From: an uncultured Clostridia bacterium
GTDB taxonomy: Bacteria > Bacillota > Clostridia > Christensenellales > Aristaeellaceae
Assembly: GCA_946496415.1 (NCBI GenBank)
Contig: CAMMGP010000035.1
Coordinates: 1-8,669, forward strand
Length of the DNA stretch: 8,669 bases
Direction: 5' to 3'
This document shows positions 6,792 through 8,669 of this stretch, one piece after another; position 1 is the first letter of the stretch; each line of letters starts with the position of its first letter. A program made the translations under genes and the position numbers. A model generated the notes under the pieces. It was not told the DNA's origin and did not search any database. It was given only the letters and a program-made list of their open reading frames with translations.

Positions 6792-8216
6792 ATGTTTGAT
6801 TACAGGATCGCCTATGGTTGCTGGCTGAACGATTCGCGGGAAAAGCCCATCGTGGACGAGGACTGGCCTTCCATCCGCATCGACGCGGACACGCTTTCCT
6901 CGCTGGAAAACACGATGGCGTTCCTCAAAATGGCGGGATACAACTATCTGGACGTGTTCGGCCTGATCACCAACCACAGCTGGGAGGACGACATCGTCTC
7001 CACCGTCAGCGCGGAGCGCAGAGAAAAGGTGCGCGCGGTGATCGACATCGTGCACCGGAACGGCTTGAAGGTCATTTATGGCCTGGGCGTGTACAGCTGG
7101 GGCTTTGACGGCATCATTGCCCGCAACGCCGAAGTGCGCGGCACCAGCGCGCAGGCCATGTGCGCATCCTCCCCCGCCGCGGACGAAATCATGCGCCGCG
7201 TGGTGGATTTTGTCTGCGAGACGTTCGCCATCGACGGCTTCCATCTCGAGGCGGCGGATCAGGGGCGCTGCGAGTGCGAAAAGTGTCGCGCCTTTGAAAG
7301 CGATATCGACTACTACAACAGCATCAACGTCCGCGTGGCCCGCTATATCCGCGAGCGCTGGCCGGGAAAAACGCTGCTGGTGAACACCTCCGGTTATCTC
7401 TCCTGGGGCGACCGCTTCAGCGAGCGGCAGCTTGCCCAGATCGCCGAATTGGGGCGCGAGATCGACGTATTCATCGACGTGGGCAGCCATGGGCCGTTCG
7501 TGGACGAACGGGATCGGGCGGCGTTTCTCAAGACCTTTCCGGCGGCCTTTGGCGAATCCAACGGCTTCTGGATCTATCCGCCGCAGCGCTGGGATCGCCT
7601 GCGCTGGTTCATCCCCCATCACAACCAGAATTTCCAGACGCTCAAGCGCCTATGGAACGACGGCGGTCGCGCCTGCGAGTTGTACCTTTCGCCGCTGAAC
7701 AATCCCGGCGCAGAATTGACCACGCTGTGCAACGGCCTGTTTTTGAACGACCCGACCTCCGATGTGCGTCAAAACTTGCGGCGCGCCGTGGACATGCTCT
7801 ACGCGCCGGAGAGCGACGCGCAGCGCGAGCGCATCGCCGCCATTTTCGACGGCGCAGAGGCGGCGTTTTTCGCCGCCTGGCATCCGCAGCGCGACCGCGA
7901 ATTGCCGCAGGAACTCTCCGACGGCGTGGAGCACGCCTTCGTCTGGTCCAGGGAGCATCCCGAAAAGGCCGTGCCGGGCGAGTTCTTCCTCGAACGGCTC
8001 TACGGTCTGGGGCCGGGCTTTCCCTGCTACCTGACGCTGCATTTCGACGCCGAGGGCCGCGCGAAATACCGCAAGCGTATGCGCGATGTGTTGGCGCTGG
8101 CGCGAGAAGCCGTGGCCGCCCAGCCGTGCGAACGCCTGCGGCGCGTACAGACCTGCCTGGAAAACGTGCTCGCCGACATCGACCTGGCTGACCAACAGGC
8201 GCGGGTTCTTTCCTGA
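6792..8216 (+). CDS. Uncharacterised cytosolic enzyme-like protein, possible TIM-barrel glycoside hydrolase
   Basis: I cannot place this 474-residue protein in a characterised family. It lacks a signal peptide and membrane segments, so it should act in the cytosol. Residues 38-105 alternate helices and strands (NTMAFLKMAGYNYLDVFGL, then VIDIVHRNGLKVIYGLGVYSW), as in a TIM barrel. Residues 148-165 read DGFHLEAADQGRCECEKC: an acidic strand end next to a CxCxxC cluster (Cys160, 162, 165), which recalls the CxCxxC region of DUF4838-type hydrolase-like proteins. LLVNTSGY (195-202), FIDVGSHG (227-234) and WIYPPQRWDRLRWFIPHHN (260-278) look like later barrel strands with aromatic, acidic and His residues suited to a sugar site. 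The tail from about 322 is mainly helical. AAGGAGG seven bases ahead of the ATG and the 12-bp gap to the permease gene make it part of the sugar operon. Role inferred: processing the imported sugar or glycoside. Confidence 0.6.
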   Translation: MFDYRIAYGCWLNDSREKPIVDEDWPSIRIDADTLSSLENTMAFLKMAGYNYLDVFGLITNHSWEDDIVSTVSAERREKVRAVIDIVHRNGLKVIYGLGVYSWGFDGIIARNAEVRGTSAQAMCASSPAADEIMRRVVDFVCETFAIDGFHLEAADQGRCECEKCRAFESDIDYYNSINVRVARYIRERWPGKTLLVNTSGYLSWGDRFSERQLAQIAELGREIDVFIDVGSHGPFVDERDRAAFLKTFPAAFGESNGFWIYPPQRWDRLRWFIPHHNQNFQTLKRLWNDGGRACELYLSPLNNPGAELTTLCNGLFLNDPTSDVRQNLRRAVDMLYAPESDAQRERIAAIFDGAEAAFFAAWHPQRDRELPQELSDGVEHAFVWSREHPEKAVPGEFFLERLYGLGPGFPCYLTLHFDAEGRAKYRKRMRDVLALAREAVAAQPCERLRRVQTCLENVLADIDLADQQARVLS

Positions 8217-8235
8217 TTTCCCTTCAAACCGACGG

Positions 8236-8272
8236 CTCCCCGGCGGGCATCAAGCCCGTCGGGGAGTTTTTT
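8236..8272 (+). terminator. Intrinsic terminator of the sugar ABC operon
   Basis: CTCCCCGGCGGGC (8236-8248) pairs with GCCCGTCGGGGAG (8254-8266) to give a 13-bp stem with one G-U pair and an ATCAA loop, followed by six Ts. It stands 19 bases after the last stop codon. On the minus strand the stem is not followed by a T-run, so it should work mainly rightward. Confidence 0.95.
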
Positions 8273-8278
8273 CGCGCC

Positions 8279-8446
8279 TCACAGTCCCCGCGCGGCCTGC
8301 GCCGCCCGCGCGCGCAGGTCGGCAAATGTGCCGATATTCCCGGGGTCGCGGCTGATCCTGCCGCGCACGTCCGCGGGCAGGGCGAGGTAAAAATCCCGCG
8401 CCTGGGCGTCGTTTTCCAAAAGCGCGGTGAGGTCGGCTTTTCCCAT
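8279..8446 (-). CDS. Small hypothetical protein, 55 residues
   Basis: A small acidic/basic mixed protein beginning MGKADLTALLENDAQARDFY and ending RARAAQAARGL. It appears all-helical, with a central FYLALPADVRGRI (19-31) and an FADLRARA helix (41-48), no membrane segment and no cysteine. The pattern (an N-terminal acidic helix, then FYxxLPxxVRxxI, then a short FxxL helix) resembles small uncharacterised proteins I associate with Clostridia; no function is known to me. The start is strongly supported by GAGGTGATC three bases before the ATG, close to the full complement of the 16S rRNA tail. The frame stays open to 8644, but that extension crosses hairpins and a repeat and is not believable as protein. 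It converges on the sugar operon. Confidence 0.75.
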   Translation of the reverse strand: MGKADLTALLENDAQARDFYLALPADVRGRISRDPGNIGTFADLRARAAQAARGL

Positions 8447-8458
8447 TTTGATCACCTC

Positions 8459-8471
8459 GCAAACAGTTTGC
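8459..8471 (-). promoter_or_regulatory. Palindrome next to the ribosome binding site of the small gene
   Basis: GCAAACAGTTTGC is a perfect 6-bp inverted repeat around a single base, immediately upstream of the GAGGTG ribosome binding site of the 55-residue gene. It could be a small operator, or a 5-bp RNA stem with a three-base loop. Function is not shown. Confidence 0.4.
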
Positions 8472-8530
8472 CCGGCGGACAAGAATGGATTGTGTAGCAA
8501 AATATCCCTCCGCCGGGTTGACGGAGGGAT
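8471..8530 (-). promoter_or_regulatory. Two mutually exclusive hairpins upstream of the small gene
   Basis: Two perfect 9-bp stems share bases. ATCCCTCCG/CGGAGGGAT pairs 8504-8512 with 8522-8530, with a nine-base loop. CCCGGCGGA/TCCGCCGGG pairs 8471-8479 with 8509-8517. Bases 8509-8512 belong to both, so only one stem can form at a time. Read on the minus strand, the first stem is followed by ATTTTGC, a weak T-tract. The arrangement resembles a terminator/antiterminator switch, but no ligand-binding fold was recognised and no clear promoter was found for this gene. Confidence 0.5.
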
Positions 8531-8668
8531 CAGGATGTTGACAAAGTCAACAGACTGACAGAGCGTTGAGAAAGCCCGCAAGACAAGGAAGCTGTGCTTG
8601 CATCCAAGGGAGCTTACATAGACGTAAGTGACCGCAGGATGCAAGTGCAGCTGACGAGGAAATTTTGC
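8497..8668. repeat. Palindrome-rich MITE-like or dispersed repeat element
   Basis: The segment is bounded by GCAAAAT (8497-8503) and ATTTTGC (8662-8668); comparing the two ends inward, 10 of the first 11 bases match. Inside are three palindromes: the 9-bp stem at 8504-8530, TGTTGAC-AAA-GTCAACA at 8536-8552, and a 16-bp stem at 8590-8652. No coding sequence is convincing in it. Short terminal inverted repeats plus internal palindromes fit a non-autonomous element or a dispersed structured repeat. The right boundary is one base from the window edge, so a target duplication cannot be tested. Confidence 0.45.
8590..8652. repeat. Long imperfect palindrome with 16-bp stem
   Basis: The arms AGCTGTGCTTGCATCC (8590-8605) and GGATGCAAGTGCAGCT (8637-8652) pair over 16 positions, two of them G-U wobbles when read on the plus strand. 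The 31-base interior holds a second small hairpin, CTTAC-ATAGAC-GTAAG (8613-8628). There is no T-tract behind it, so it is more likely a structured RNA or repeat core than a terminator. Confidence 0.7.
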
Positions 8669-8669
8669 C

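Noticed and set aside
5631..7622. Very long minus-strand open frame opposite the sugar operon
   Set aside because: It is an antisense shadow in GC-rich DNA, full of His, Ala and Asp as expected from reversed codons, while the plus strand holds clear ABC genes.
8459..8530. CRISPR-like repeats
   Set aside because: The repeated words here are inverted, not direct with regular spacers.
8447..8644. A 121-residue version of the small minus-strand protein starting at 8644
   Set aside because: The added part is a translation of the repeat and hairpins; the good ribosome binding site is at the internal ATG 8446.

Overview
The window looks like a piece of a GC-rich Firmicutes chromosome, most likely an uncultured gut-type clostridial lineage. 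This rests on strong AGGAGG-type ribosome binding sites on nearly every gene, clean sigma-A-type promoters (TTGACT-17-TATAAT and TTGACA-17-TATTAT), a lipobox-like signal on MetQ, and a small minus-strand protein of a type I associate with Clostridia. The lineage is inferred from style, not proven.

Left part (1-2761, minus strand): a methionine ABC importer operon in the order metN-metI-metQ. metQ runs off the left edge. Ahead of metN lies a compact control leader: a consensus promoter, a 17-codon leader peptide with Met codons 6 and 8, and a 10-bp terminator hairpin just before the metN start. Codons 10-13 of the leader ORF can pair with the 5' arm of the terminator. This is the layout expected of ribosome-mediated attenuation, and a methionine-sensing model fits it. 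No S-box or T-box was recognised.

Middle (2762-3221): a divergent intergenic region with a strong rightward promoter and an unusually long 5' leader of about 230 nt. The leader contains a hairpin plus T-tract and a perfect 9-bp inverted repeat just ahead of the ribosome binding site.

Right part (3222-8272, plus strand): a ribose/galactose-type sugar ABC operon. It encodes a substrate-binding protein, a tandem-domain ATPase and a permease, followed by a 474-residue cytosolic protein that I cannot assign to a characterised family. It looks like a TIM-barrel hydrolase-type enzyme with a CxCxxC cluster. A 12-bp stem-loop without a T-tract separates the binding-protein gene from the rest, and a 13-bp intrinsic terminator ends the operon. 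The simplest reading is that the transporter brings in a sugar or glycoside that the last gene product processes inside the cell.

Far right (8279-8669): a convergent 55-residue small protein gene on the minus strand. Its upstream region contains mutually exclusive hairpins, an odd palindrome beside the ribosome binding site, and a palindrome-rich segment of about 172 bp with GCAAAAT/ATTTTGC ends that looks like a small non-coding repeat or MITE-like element.
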